Shown here piece by piece: positions 1 to 6,022 of a stretch of DNA of 8,212 bases. Every line of letters begins with the position of its first letter. Position 1 is the first letter of the stretch. Made by a program: the position numbers and the translations under genes. This stretch comes from JBEKYD01 sp049509915. GTDB taxonomy: Bacteria > Acidobacteriota > Terriglobia > Bryobacterales > Bryobacteraceae. Location: contig JBEKZL010000304.1 in NCBI GenBank assembly GCA_049509915.1, positions 1-8,212 on the forward strand, given 5' to 3'. The notes under the pieces were generated by a model. The model was not told the DNA's origin, ran no database searches, and saw only the letters and a list, made by a program, of their open reading frames with translations.

Positions 1-441
1 CCGGTCGAGCGCGTGGGGATAGCGGACGGGGTCGAGCTTCATCCAGTCGGGCATGTAGTGCGGATGGCCGTTCTTGTAGGTCCCGAACCAGAGCGGCACG
101 AGGCGAACGTTGTGCTGACGGGTGGCGGCTAGGAGCCGGTCGATCACGTTGTAATCGTAGTGTCCGGGATGGGGCTCGAAATCCTCCCAATACACGGGTA
201 TCTCGACGGTGTTGACGCCCATGTATTGCAGAGCGGGCCAGATGGCCGGGCGCGGGGGCCAGTCGCCCATGGTCAGATCCTCGATGCCCATGACGAGAAA
301 TGGGGCGTCGTCGACGAACAGCGCGAAGCGTCCGTCCTTCTGGACGATGTGCGGCACGGAGGCGGCCTTCGCCTGAGAGAATGCGGCGGCGGGCGCGAGA
401 AAGAGAAGAGCCGCTGTCACTGCAAAGTCAGTCAGTTTCAT
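1..441 (-). CDS. Secreted GH35-like beta-galactosidase (DUF5597 type), N-terminal part
   Basis: This is the first 147 codons of a gene that continues past the left edge. It starts at ATG 441-439 with a GAGG ribosome site at 453-450, eight bases upstream. The product begins with a signal peptide (MKLTDFAVTAALLFLAPAAA, then FSQA), so it should be exported. The body reads like the neighbouring 551-residue enzyme (790-2445): KDGRFALFVDDAPF, NTVEIPVYWEDFEP, GHYDYNVIDRLLA and KNGHPHYMPDWM align with matching segments there. These belong to the TIM-barrel start of GH35 enzymes that carry a C-terminal DUF5597 domain, and release of terminal beta-galactose from plant glycans is the expected role. The catalytic glutamates lie beyond the window, so activity cannot be judged. 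The start is one base after the stop of the upstream fragment (443-772), which suggests translational coupling. It is a clear paralog of, not a copy of, the neighbouring enzyme. Confidence 0.85.
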   Translation of the reverse strand, partial: MKLTDFAVTAALLFLAPAAAFSQAKAASVPHIVQKDGRFALFVDDAPFLVMGIEDLTMGDWPPRPAIWPALQYMGVNTVEIPVYWEDFEPHPGHYDYNVIDRLLAATRQHNVRLVPLWFGTYKNGHPHYMPDWMKLDPVRYPHALDR

Positions 442-442
442 A

Positions 443-772
443 TCATTTACCTCGTGTAACTGGGCGGGTGAGAAGATCGCGACGGTTCCGCCGCCGCTGG
501 CAGGCGTAGACTTCGCTGCTGGATTCGTAGGAAAATACCACGCGCTTGTCCCGCGTGACTTTCTTTACCCCGTTGCCGGCGTTGAACAGTAGGTTCCCGT
601 TCGGCAGCGCCCACACATCATTGGAGTTCGGGGCATCGTAACTCCCCTCGACCTTGCCCTCAGCGTCGACGATGAAGACTTTGCCTTGCATGCAGTCGGA
701 GCACACGAACCGGTGCGTAGGCGCCGCCACCAAGGCGATCGCGAAAACCAGCAACGTCAGTGACGTTCTCAT
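443..772 (-). CDS. Short secreted beta-propeller-like protein, probably C-terminally truncated
   Basis: The frame has possible starts at 793 (TTG) and 790, 784 and 772 (ATG). I prefer ATG 772-770, because GGAGG sits five bases upstream and translation then opens directly with a signal peptide (MRTSLTLLVFAIALVAA). That gives 109 residues. The mature part (FVCSDCMQGKVFIVDAEGKV, then NSNDVWALPNGNLLFNAGNG and KVTRDKRVVFSYE) has the rhythm of PQQ/NHL-type propeller blades that read out a value and then a decision. Such proteins normally carry several more blades of about 40 residues. Here the pattern stops at SSEVYACQ and is followed by an arginine-rich tail (RRRNRRDLLTRPVTRGK) that does not look like a blade, so the 3' part was probably deleted. 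The stop lies one base before the next GH35 gene, and a 17-base gap separates the start from the upstream GH35 stop. The family is inferred from pattern only, and no substrate can be given. Confidence 0.6.
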   Translation of the reverse strand: MRTSLTLLVFAIALVAAPTHRFVCSDCMQGKVFIVDAEGKVEGSYDAPNSNDVWALPNGNLLFNAGNGVKKVTRDKRVVFSYESSSEVYACQRRRNRRDLLTRPVTRGK

Positions 773-789
773 AATCCCCTCCATGGGCA

Positions 790-2445
790 TCAATAAGTTG
801 TGACCGAGACGCGCAGAACCAACGGCTCGGAGCTGAAGTCCAGACCTCCGTCGGTCTGGTCGCCATTCAGCAGGCGAATGAACTTGAAAACACCGTTCTT
901 ATAGGTTCCTTCCTCAACGCGGAGAAACTGGCGGCGCTTATCCGGCGCGGCGGCACGGAAATCGACGCGGCAGTAAAACCCGGCCACCAGAAACTGGTCG
1001 TCCTTGAGCTGGGCGACGAGCGCGCCGCCCATGGGCTGAGGATTAGCAGCGGGGTGGCCGTATCGCGCCCACACTCCATGAGAAACGGTGGCATCCCACG
1101 CTCCAAACCAAAGCGTTTGCGTGGGTGTTCCCTGTTCTTCGGCGACGGCCTGGAGCTTGCCCTCGAAATTCAGGCGAGCGATCTCGCGAGCCATGGGAGC
1201 AATCAAGGCGTAGGTGGGCGCGAAGGGAGCAACGAACTCCTTGGTCCCGGTCCGCGCCCAGGGAGTGAGCAACTCTTCTTTGGGCCGGGCGGCGTCCGGA
1301 ATGGCTTTGATTCTGGTGAAATCCACCCCGAAGGGCGAAAACCCGATCGCCCCATGGCCAAGAGCAAAAAAGAAAAACCGCGGGCTGCCGCCGGTTTCAG
1401 GCACATAGATGGCGTTGTCGCCGCGACGATAGCTAGCGAGCGCTCTGATGTAACCCGCCGAGTCGGCGGCATAATCGTCTGGTGAGATCATGTCGAGAGC
1501 GGGCGCGGCGATCTTCCAAATAGGAACCACGTTGTCGCTCGGACCGCCATCTTCATAACGAGTGGGCGCTCCGGGTTGGAGGGATTCCGGCAATACGGCG
1601 CAGCGGTGCGTTCCCGGCGCAGCGTTGACATAGAGGGGGAGCGGATATACGGCCTTGCCGGCAGCGGCCGCCTGCCCGATATATTGCGCCACGGACCAAT
1701 TGTGGAAGCAGACTTCAGCGTCCGGGCCAAAGACGTCCCGCCAATTCGGGGAAGGCGTTCGGGATGGCGCGTGCATGGCTTTTAGGACATCGGCCGGGAC
1801 TGGGCCGTCGAAGAGTTTTTGCGCTTCCGGCGAATGGTCGCGGAGGTTGCCCCCGGTTCCCGGCTCATTCTCCACCTGCACCATCAACACGGTTCGCTGG
1901 GCGTCCGCCGCCTTGAGGTGACGCATCAAAGCGGCGAAGGCCTTGGCGTCCGCGTCGAGCGAGGCGGCGCAGAAGGGCGACGGCGAATCCAGCGGGATGC
2001 CGTTTCCATCAACCACGTGCGTATACCGTTCCGGCGCCAGCCTCATCCACTCCAGGATATAGTGCGGGTTGCCATTCTTCCAGGTTGCGAACCAAAGTAG
2101 GACTAAATGCAGCCGGTGAGTCCGAGCCTGCGCCAGGAGAGCGTCGACCACGCTGTAGTCGTACTCGCCCGGCTGGGGCTCGAACTGCTCCCAATAGACG
2201 GGAATTTCGACGGTGTTGGCGTCCATGAACTCCATGGCGGGCCACACCTTCGGGAGCAGAGCCGGCCATCCGCTCGAATTATTCACTTGCGCCCCCAAAA
2301 TGAAATAGGGGGCATCATCCACAAACAGCGCCCAGCGTCCGTCCTTCTTCACGAGGCGCGGAACGGGCCGCTCTTTGACCTGCGCAACTGCGGCCAGGGC
2401 AGTGAACGCGAATACGAGAGCCAGACAACCGGAGGTTCCTCTCAC
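790..2445 (-). CDS. Secreted GH35-like beta-galactosidase with C-terminal DUF5597 domain
   Basis: This is a complete 551-residue glycoside hydrolase. It starts with GTG at 2445-2443, with GGAAAGG about seven bases upstream. Residues 1-21 form a signal peptide ending AAVA, so the enzyme is exported. Residues of about 28-380 form the clan GH-A TIM barrel: the barrel start shows TVEIPVYWEQFEP (78-90), the proton donor is expected at Glu194 in VENEP, and the nucleophile at Glu350 in YVPETGG. Residues of about 420-551 form the DUF5597-type beta domain (LVAQLKDDQFLVAGF, LRVEEGTYKNGVF, LLNGDQTDGGLDF). The expected reaction is removal of terminal beta-galactose from galactans or related plant glycans, but the substrate cannot be read from sequence. 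Its GTG overlaps the TGA of the tail remnant upstream (GTGA), and two more short-spaced genes follow, suggesting an operon. Nothing looks broken, and the C-terminus (VLRVSVTTY) differs from the IQRFTLYRY type ending of the remnants. Confidence 0.88.
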   Translation of the reverse strand: MRGTSGCLALVFAFTALAAVAQVKERPVPRLVKKDGRWALFVDDAPYFILGAQVNNSSGWPALLPKVWPAMEFMDANTVEIPVYWEQFEPQPGEYDYSVVDALLAQARTHRLHLVLLWFATWKNGNPHYILEWMRLAPERYTHVVDGNGIPLDSPSPFCAASLDADAKAFAALMRHLKAADAQRTVLMVQVENEPGTGGNLRDHSPEAQKLFDGPVPADVLKAMHAPSRTPSPNWRDVFGPDAEVCFHNWSVAQYIGQAAAAGKAVYPLPLYVNAAPGTHRCAVLPESLQPGAPTRYEDGGPSDNVVPIWKIAAPALDMISPDDYAADSAGYIRALASYRRGDNAIYVPETGGSPRFFFFALGHGAIGFSPFGVDFTRIKAIPDAARPKEELLTPWARTGTKEFVAPFAPTYALIAPMAREIARLNFEGKLQAVAEEQGTPTQTLWFGAWDATVSHGVWARYGHPAANPQPMGGALVAQLKDDQFLVAGFYCRVDFRAAAPDKRRQFLRVEEGTYKNGVFKFIRLLNGDQTDGGLDFSSEPLVLRVSVTTY

Positions 2446-2614
2446 GATCCGACCTTTCCGTAACGGTACAGAGTGAAGCGCTGAATGCCCGCAAAGCGGT
2501 CTGGTTCGCCATCCGCCGGATGGCTCCGCAGAGACAGGTTCTGCCCCTGCCCATGGCCGCCGCGAAGTTCTCCGACGGCGGCGCCCCGCGCCAATCTTCC
2601 AGACGCTTTCCCAT
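2442..2614 (-). pseudogene. C-terminal tail remnant of another GH35/DUF5597 gene
   Basis: An open frame that ends at TGA 2444-2442 reads GQGQNLSLRSHPADGEP followed by DRFAGIQRFTLYRYGKVGS. The final GIQRFTLYRY matches the ending GIERVTPYRF of the fragment just upstream (2620-3112), and this is the usual last strand of DUF5597 GH35 proteins. No good start codon exists and the frame is closed by a stop near 2640, so only about 45 recognisable residues survive. The stretch up to 2614 also has an overlapping frame (GKRLEDWRGAP), which may be the frameshifted preceding part. The stop overlaps the GTG of the intact GH35 gene. I read it as the leftover 3' end of a fourth array member; the exact upstream limit is uncertain. 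Confidence 0.6.
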
Positions 2615-2619
2615 GCGCG

Positions 2620-3112
2620 CTATTCGAAGCGGTACGGCGTCACGCGCTCAATGCCTTTCTGACTCGGTCCAAATAGGGCCGGATGCTCAACCGGCTCGAC
2701 ATGCAGTCTGGGCAATACCAGTCTGCGCGAACCAGTATCGTCTCCCGCCATACGCCGCCCTGGAACCCACCTGCCGTTCACCAAAACGCCTTCTTCCACA
2801 GTGGCCAGTTCCACAGTGGCCAGGCTAGCCAGCCGAGGTCCCGGCGTGTCGGGAATGAAACGCACGTTCACACCCGTACCAGCAGCATAGAACTCCTCCG
2901 GGCCGGTCTGAATGAAAATCGCCGCGGCGTTCCAGATGGGCGTTAGCGGCGGCGCCGCTGGAGGCTGCGTGCGGGGCATCATAAACGAGGCTTCGAGCGT
3001 CCAGCTTCCAACCTTGAGTCTCTGTGGTGGGTCTTTCGGGGACAACAGGACGGCCGACATCGTGCCGTCGCCCTGGTGGGCCGAAATCTCGGCATAATCC
3101 TGCAATCCTTCT
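2620..3112 (-). pseudogene. Headless C-terminal fragment of a GH35/DUF5597 glycosidase
   Basis: The frame ends at TAG 2622-2620. GH35-like sequence can be followed back to about 3112 (REGLQDYAEISAHQGDGTMS, LLSPKDPPQRLKVGSWTLEA, AAAIFIQTGPEEFYAAGTGV, LVNGRWVPGRRMAGDD, GIERVTPYRFE). These segments make up the DUF5597-type C-terminal domain; the catalytic barrel and both catalytic glutamates are absent. Upstream of 3112 the same frame stays open to 3294, but that part is the antisense of the first recombinase gene and shows no GH35 character. The break coincides with an inverted repeat and the recombinase start, so the gene was probably cut by insertion of the mobile element. The missing 5' part does not reappear beyond the element, so a later deletion or rearrangement is likely. 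An internal ATG at 3060-3058 could in principle start a short product, but without function. Confidence 0.75.
2794..2823. repeat. 15-bp perfect tandem duplication inside the GH35 fragment
   Basis: TTCCACAGTGGCCAG occurs twice in direct succession (2794-2808 and 2809-2823). On the minus strand this duplicates five codons in frame and gives LATVELATVE where related domains have the segment once. It probably arose by replication slippage, possibly after the gene had lost selection. Confidence 0.95.
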
Positions 3113-3136
3113 CTGTCCGGCCAACTAGGCCGACAG
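3113..3136. repeat. Inverted repeat at the junction of recombinase element and GH35 fragment
   Basis: The arms are CTGTCCGGCC (3113-3122) and GGCCGACAG (3128-3136), separated by AACTA. They pair over nine bases with one bulged C at 3118. The repeat sits exactly where GH35 homology ends and eight bases before the first recombinase start, so it may be the left end or core site of the element. The right arm also reaches the AGGAG ribosome site (3135-3139), so the RNA hairpin could mask translation of that gene. Neither role is proven. Confidence 0.6.
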
Positions 3137-3144
3137 GAGAAGAC

Positions 3145-4401
3145 TTGATCGAACGCTACTTCACCCAACCCGCTTGCCTGCGACGGATGCGGGACGGGAT
3201 TGTCAGCCCCTACCTGGAGGCGCTCGCCGCGGAACTCGAAGCACGAGATTATAGCATCCGACGCCAGTTGCGGAACAGCGATGCCTTTGGGCACTGGCTG
3301 ACCGAACAGAAGATTCCTACCGCCGATGTCACTGAATCGGTGGTGGCGCGCTACACAGCGCCGATGCGCAAGGTGTCCTGGACCTTCGCGGGTTCATGGC
3401 TACCGTCCTCATAATTCACGTGGCTTGCCCCGACTGCTGGAGTTGCTTCGGCGTGAGGGTGTGGTACCGGCACAAGCGCAGATCGTGCCGCCTCCTTCCG
3501 GCGGCGCAGAGCAGTGCATTCAAGCCTTCGACCGGCGCCTGGAATCTGTGGCCGGCCTTGCCGCCAGCACTCGCAAGAACCTCCTTGGTTTTGCGCGCGG
3601 TCTACTGGTGGCCACCTTCGGGAAGAGCAGTCCGGACTTCACCCAACTCCGAGCCGAGCACGTACCGCGTTCGTCCAGGCCCGTGCGGTTAAGCGGGCGC
3701 CTAAGTGCCGAAAGGACCCCGGCGACGCGGTCTTGGCTTTCCTTCGCTTCCTCTCTGCGGCGGGTGTGGTTCCAGATCATTTGCAGTATGCCGTTCCGCG
3801 GGTGCGCCAGTGGACGCATGCCGCATTGCTGCGGTTTCTGCCTACAGAAGATCTGAATCGTGTACTGGCGCTCCCCACCGAGGCGACTGCCAAAGGGTTT
3901 CGAGACCGCGCCATGATTCTGCTGTTGGCGCGCTTCGGCCTTCGGGCTGGCGAGATCGTGCGGCTTGAGTTGGGCGATATTGATTGGCGTGCTGGCACCA
4001 TTCTGATTCGCGCCGGCAAGACACGCCGCGAACGTGTTTTTACCCTGCCCCAGGATGCGGGCGAGGCTCTCGTGCGCTATCTCAAGGAGGGCCGCGCGAC
4101 CACCCATCATCGCCGGATCTTCCTCAACCTGTACCCACCCCACGAACCGCTGGCTTCTGCGGTGATCCTCTCGGGCATTGCGCAAGGCGAGCTTCGAAAA
4201 GCCGGCATTAACGGCCATCGCCCCGGCGCATACGTATTCCGTCACCCGCTTGCCGCCCACATGGTTTGTCGGGGCACGACATTTAAAGAGGTGGCCGATA
4301 TCCTCGGGCATCGGGCCTTGGAATCGACGGCTATTTACCCCAAACTGGATCTCTCCTCTTTGGCGCAGGTCGCCATCGCCTGGCCGGGAGGCGTCGAATG
4401 A
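3145..4401 (+). pseudogene. ritA: RitA-type tyrosine recombinase, two frameshifts
   Basis: Translation would start at TTG 3145 behind AGGAG (3135-3139). The first frame gives IERYFTQPACLRRMRDGIVS and DAFGHWL. The reading then moves to the +1 frame somewhere in 3362-3400 (GYRPHNSRGLPRLLELLRRE to FTQLRAEHV) and returns to the first frame at about 3665 (TAFVQARAVKR onward) to the TGA at 4399-4401. The second site looks like loss of one base, because AEHV-TAFVQ joins naturally. Repaired, it would be about 415 residues. The catalytic half retains Arg in GLRAGE (3943-3945), Lys in RAGKTRR, LGHRALES and the nucleophile Tyr in STAIYPKL (4336-4338). In box II the usual His-X-X-Arg-His reads YVFRH, with TAC at 4231 in place of an expected CAC. 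The role would be strand cleavage and exchange for element movement, but this copy should be inactive. Confidence 0.8.
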
Positions 4402-5345
4402 AGCACCTCCACCTGCAAATCCACGCGGAGAGATATGGCGAACGGCGCAAAGCGTTGGGCTTCCAGTTTCGGGACGGCCTGGTACAGCAGTTCGTTCATT
4501 TTCTGGAATCGCAGGATGGCGCGGGCCCAATCCGTGCCGCGATGGCGCTGCAGTGGGAAGTTACCGCTTCTCCGGCGTGCGGACGTTGTGGGCAGGTCCG
4601 ACGTCTGACCGTAGCCCGACACTTTCTGATGTACCTAAAAGCGTTTCTGCCGGACACCGAGATTCCGGTGCCGGGACTGCTTACTGAGGAACGGCGGCCG
4701 AGGCCACACCTTTACTCCGATGAGGAGATTGTGGGCATGCAGCAGGCGACTCGGGCATTGTAGGAGCCCGGATGCCTGAAACAGATCACCTTCGAAACCC
4801 TGATCGGCCTGCTCGCCAGCACGGGGCTTCGCATTGGAGAAGCACTGCGTCTGACCTTGCGTGACGTTCATTTGGATTTCGACCCGCCGCATTTGGAAAT
4901 CCGCAACGCCAAGTTCGGCAAGTCGCGGTTCGTGCCGGTCCACGCGACTACCGCCCAGCACCTGCGGCTCTATCTGGACAGTCGGCATAGTATCGTTGGC
5001 GATAAGCCGGAAGCGCTGTTTCTCCTACGCCCCAAGAAGCCTCTGCGATATCCGCCCGCGCAAGCCTATTTCCGGCAACTCGCCAGCGCGGCAGGCGTTC
5101 CGAAGAATCCGCCAGGCCGCAGCGGGCCAGCGTGGCATTCGCTGCGGCACACTTTTGCCGTGCGGCGCCTGTTGGAGTGGTATCGCGCCGGGGCCGACGT
5201 CCGTTCTTTGCTCCCCAATCTCGCCGTGTACTTGGGACATCTTGGCCCCGCTCAGACATACCACTATCTGACAGCTGCACCGGAGCTGCTCAGTGCCGCG
5301 GCCGGGATCTTCGAGGGCTATGCCAATGGAGGAGGGGCAGAATGA
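4398..5345 (+). pseudogene. ritB: RitB-type tyrosine recombinase with one internal amber stop
   Basis: The ATG at 4398 overlaps the TGA of the preceding gene. The frame runs to TAG at 4761-4763 and continues in the same frame, without shift, to TGA 5343-5345; read through, it would be 315 residues. The N-terminal part (to about residue 110) is the DNA-binding helical domain (VRRLTVARHFLMYLKAF). The catalytic part keeps all core residues: Arg in STGLRIGEAL (4830-4832), Lys in FGKSRFVPVH, His and Arg in WHSLRHTF, YLGHLG and the nucleophile Tyr as the second Tyr of TYHYL (5265-5267). The amber codon is therefore the only visible lesion. It sits in the linker between the two domains, where relatives carry a variable loop. 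It may be a recent mutation, a sequencing error or, less likely, a readthrough site. It would be the middle partner of the recombinase trio. Confidence 0.8.
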
Positions 5346-5764
5346 TTCAGCAATCTTCTGAGCCAGCCACGTTGGGGCCACTGCTCCAGTCATTCTTAAC
5401 GGAACACCTGATTTCGCATCGACTCGCCAGCCGTCAAACCGTGGATGGCTATCGTGACGCGTTTCGGCTACTGCAGGAATTTCTGCGGCGCACCAAGGGC
5501 AAGGCACCGTCGGCTCCTTGCGTGAGCGACCTCGACGCTCCCTCCATTCTGGAGTTCCTCGATTACTTGGAAAAGGAGCGGCACAACAGTACCCGGTCCC
5601 GCAATGTGCGCTTGTCGGCGATTCGTAGCTTTTTTCGTCTGGTTGCCCTGCGCGATCCTGCCAGCGTCAATCTCGCCACGCGCGTGCTCGCGATGCCGGT
5701 GAAGCGAACCGACCGCCGGCGGACGCCCTCCTCCGCGCGCGACCCCCTGGTCGCGCTTCGCTGA
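5342..5764 (+). pseudogene. ritC: RitC-type tyrosine recombinase, catalytic domain missing
   Basis: The ATG at 5342 overlaps the TGA of the second recombinase. The frame gives 140 residues. About 125 of them match the N-terminal SAM-like DNA-binding domain of XerC/D-type recombinases (TLGPLLQSFLTEHLISHRLA, TVDGYRDAFRLLQEFL, STRSRNVRLSAIRSFFRLVA, LATRVLAMPVKRTDRR). In relatives the catalytic domain of about 190 residues follows VKRT directly. Here sequence from about 5722 becomes an inverted repeat, and the last residues (RTPSSARDPLVALR) are encoded by its left arm. No Arg, His or Tyr catalytic box can be found downstream in any frame. The gene is therefore a 3' truncation made by a repeat-linked deletion or insertion. 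The remaining domain could still bind DNA but not cut it. Confidence 0.8.
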
Positions 5765-5830
5765 CGGCAAGGGGTTGATTACTTGGGGCGAAGAGCGGGT
5801 CCAGGGGACCCGCGCGGACGAGGGCGTCTG
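5722..5830. repeat. BIME-like pair of inverted palindromic units
   Basis: The left unit (about 5722-5759) and the right unit (about 5790-5830) are imperfect reverse complements: the left reads GACGCCCTCCTCCGCGCG and the reverse complement of the right reads GACGCCCTCGTCCGCGCG, with similarity continuing through CCCCTGG to TTCGC. Each unit is itself a hairpin: GCGCGACC-CCCT-GGTCGCGC at 5737-5756 and GCGGGTCC-AGG-GGACCCGC at 5795-5813. The whole can fold into one long cruciform. This layout is that of a bacterial interspersed mosaic element built from two head-to-head REP units. It also ends the third recombinase frame and could act as a bidirectional transcription barrier. I know no name for this family. 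Confidence 0.75.
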
Positions 5831-5972
5831 CCCCACCATTCTTGCAGCATCTTCCGAAATTGGAAAAAGCATGCGGGCATTACGCAAAAGTGCGTACGCC
5901 ACGTTTGGGCTAAGTTGCCGTCTGGCGCGCCTGGATTTAGCACTACTAAAAATGCGGTTTAATGAGAACGGC
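5831..5972. other. Non-coding stretch upstream of uxaE promoter
   Basis: No gene is supported here, and no remnant of the recombinase catalytic domain is visible in six frames. It contains an inverted repeat TACGCA-AAAG-TGCGTA at 5881-5896, a possible operator or small hairpin, and becomes AT-richer towards 5935-5965 than its surroundings, as expected ahead of a promoter. Confidence 0.5.
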
Positions 5973-6002
5973 TTGACTGGGAACTGCGTCACCGCCTATA
6001 GT
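5973..6002 (+). promoter_or_regulatory. Sigma70-like promoter for the tagaturonate epimerase gene
   Basis: TTGACT (5973-5978) and TATAGT (5997-6002) are separated by 18 bases. Each differs from the consensus hexamer by one or two bases. Transcription would start near 6009, leaving a leader of about 14 bases that holds AGGAG (6015-6019) before GTG 6023. The position fits the only downstream gene on this strand and shows that uxaE does not depend on readthrough from the recombinases. Confidence 0.65.
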
Positions 6003-6022
6003 CACAGGCAGGTCAGGAGCTT

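Larger units (their letters stand above)
3113..5721 (+). mobile_element. Degenerate RIT (recombinase-in-trio) element
   Basis: Three tyrosine recombinase genes of different subtype lie in the same direction and overlap by ATGA at 4398-4401 and 5342-5345. Three overlapping recombinases in fixed order define RIT elements, which lack other cargo. The expected sizes (first about 410, second about 315, third about 330 residues) fit here for the first two. The left limit is placed at the inverted repeat where GH35 homology stops. The true right end is missing, because the third gene is cut off at the BIME-like repeat that starts near 5722. All three genes carry inactivating damage, so the copy is probably immobile unless helped in trans. 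An alternative is a Tn554-like three-recombinase unit, but no TnpC-like gene is seen. Confidence 0.75.

Noticed and set aside
3520..4530. 336-residue open frame on the minus strand opposite the first recombinase
   Set aside because: It is the antisense of clear recombinase coding sequence, shows no domain pattern, and is explained by high GC content.
4398..4763. Zinc-finger-like CGRCG in the second recombinase
   Set aside because: Only one Cys-X2-Cys pair is present, with no second pair to bind metal, and the surrounding helix matches the normal recombinase N-terminal domain.
3113..5764. Phage or integrative island with cargo
   Set aside because: Only recombinases are present between the junction and the repeat. 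No phage, tRNA attachment site, transfer or cargo gene is seen.
5722..5830. CRISPR array or intrinsic terminator
   Set aside because: There are only two units, in inverted not direct orientation, with no spacers. The hairpins lack a following T-run, so a classic terminator is not supported.
5468..5992. 174-residue minus-strand frame through the repeat region
   Set aside because: It crosses the recombinase remnant, both repeat units and the promoter. Its middle part is only the translation of the palindromic repeat.
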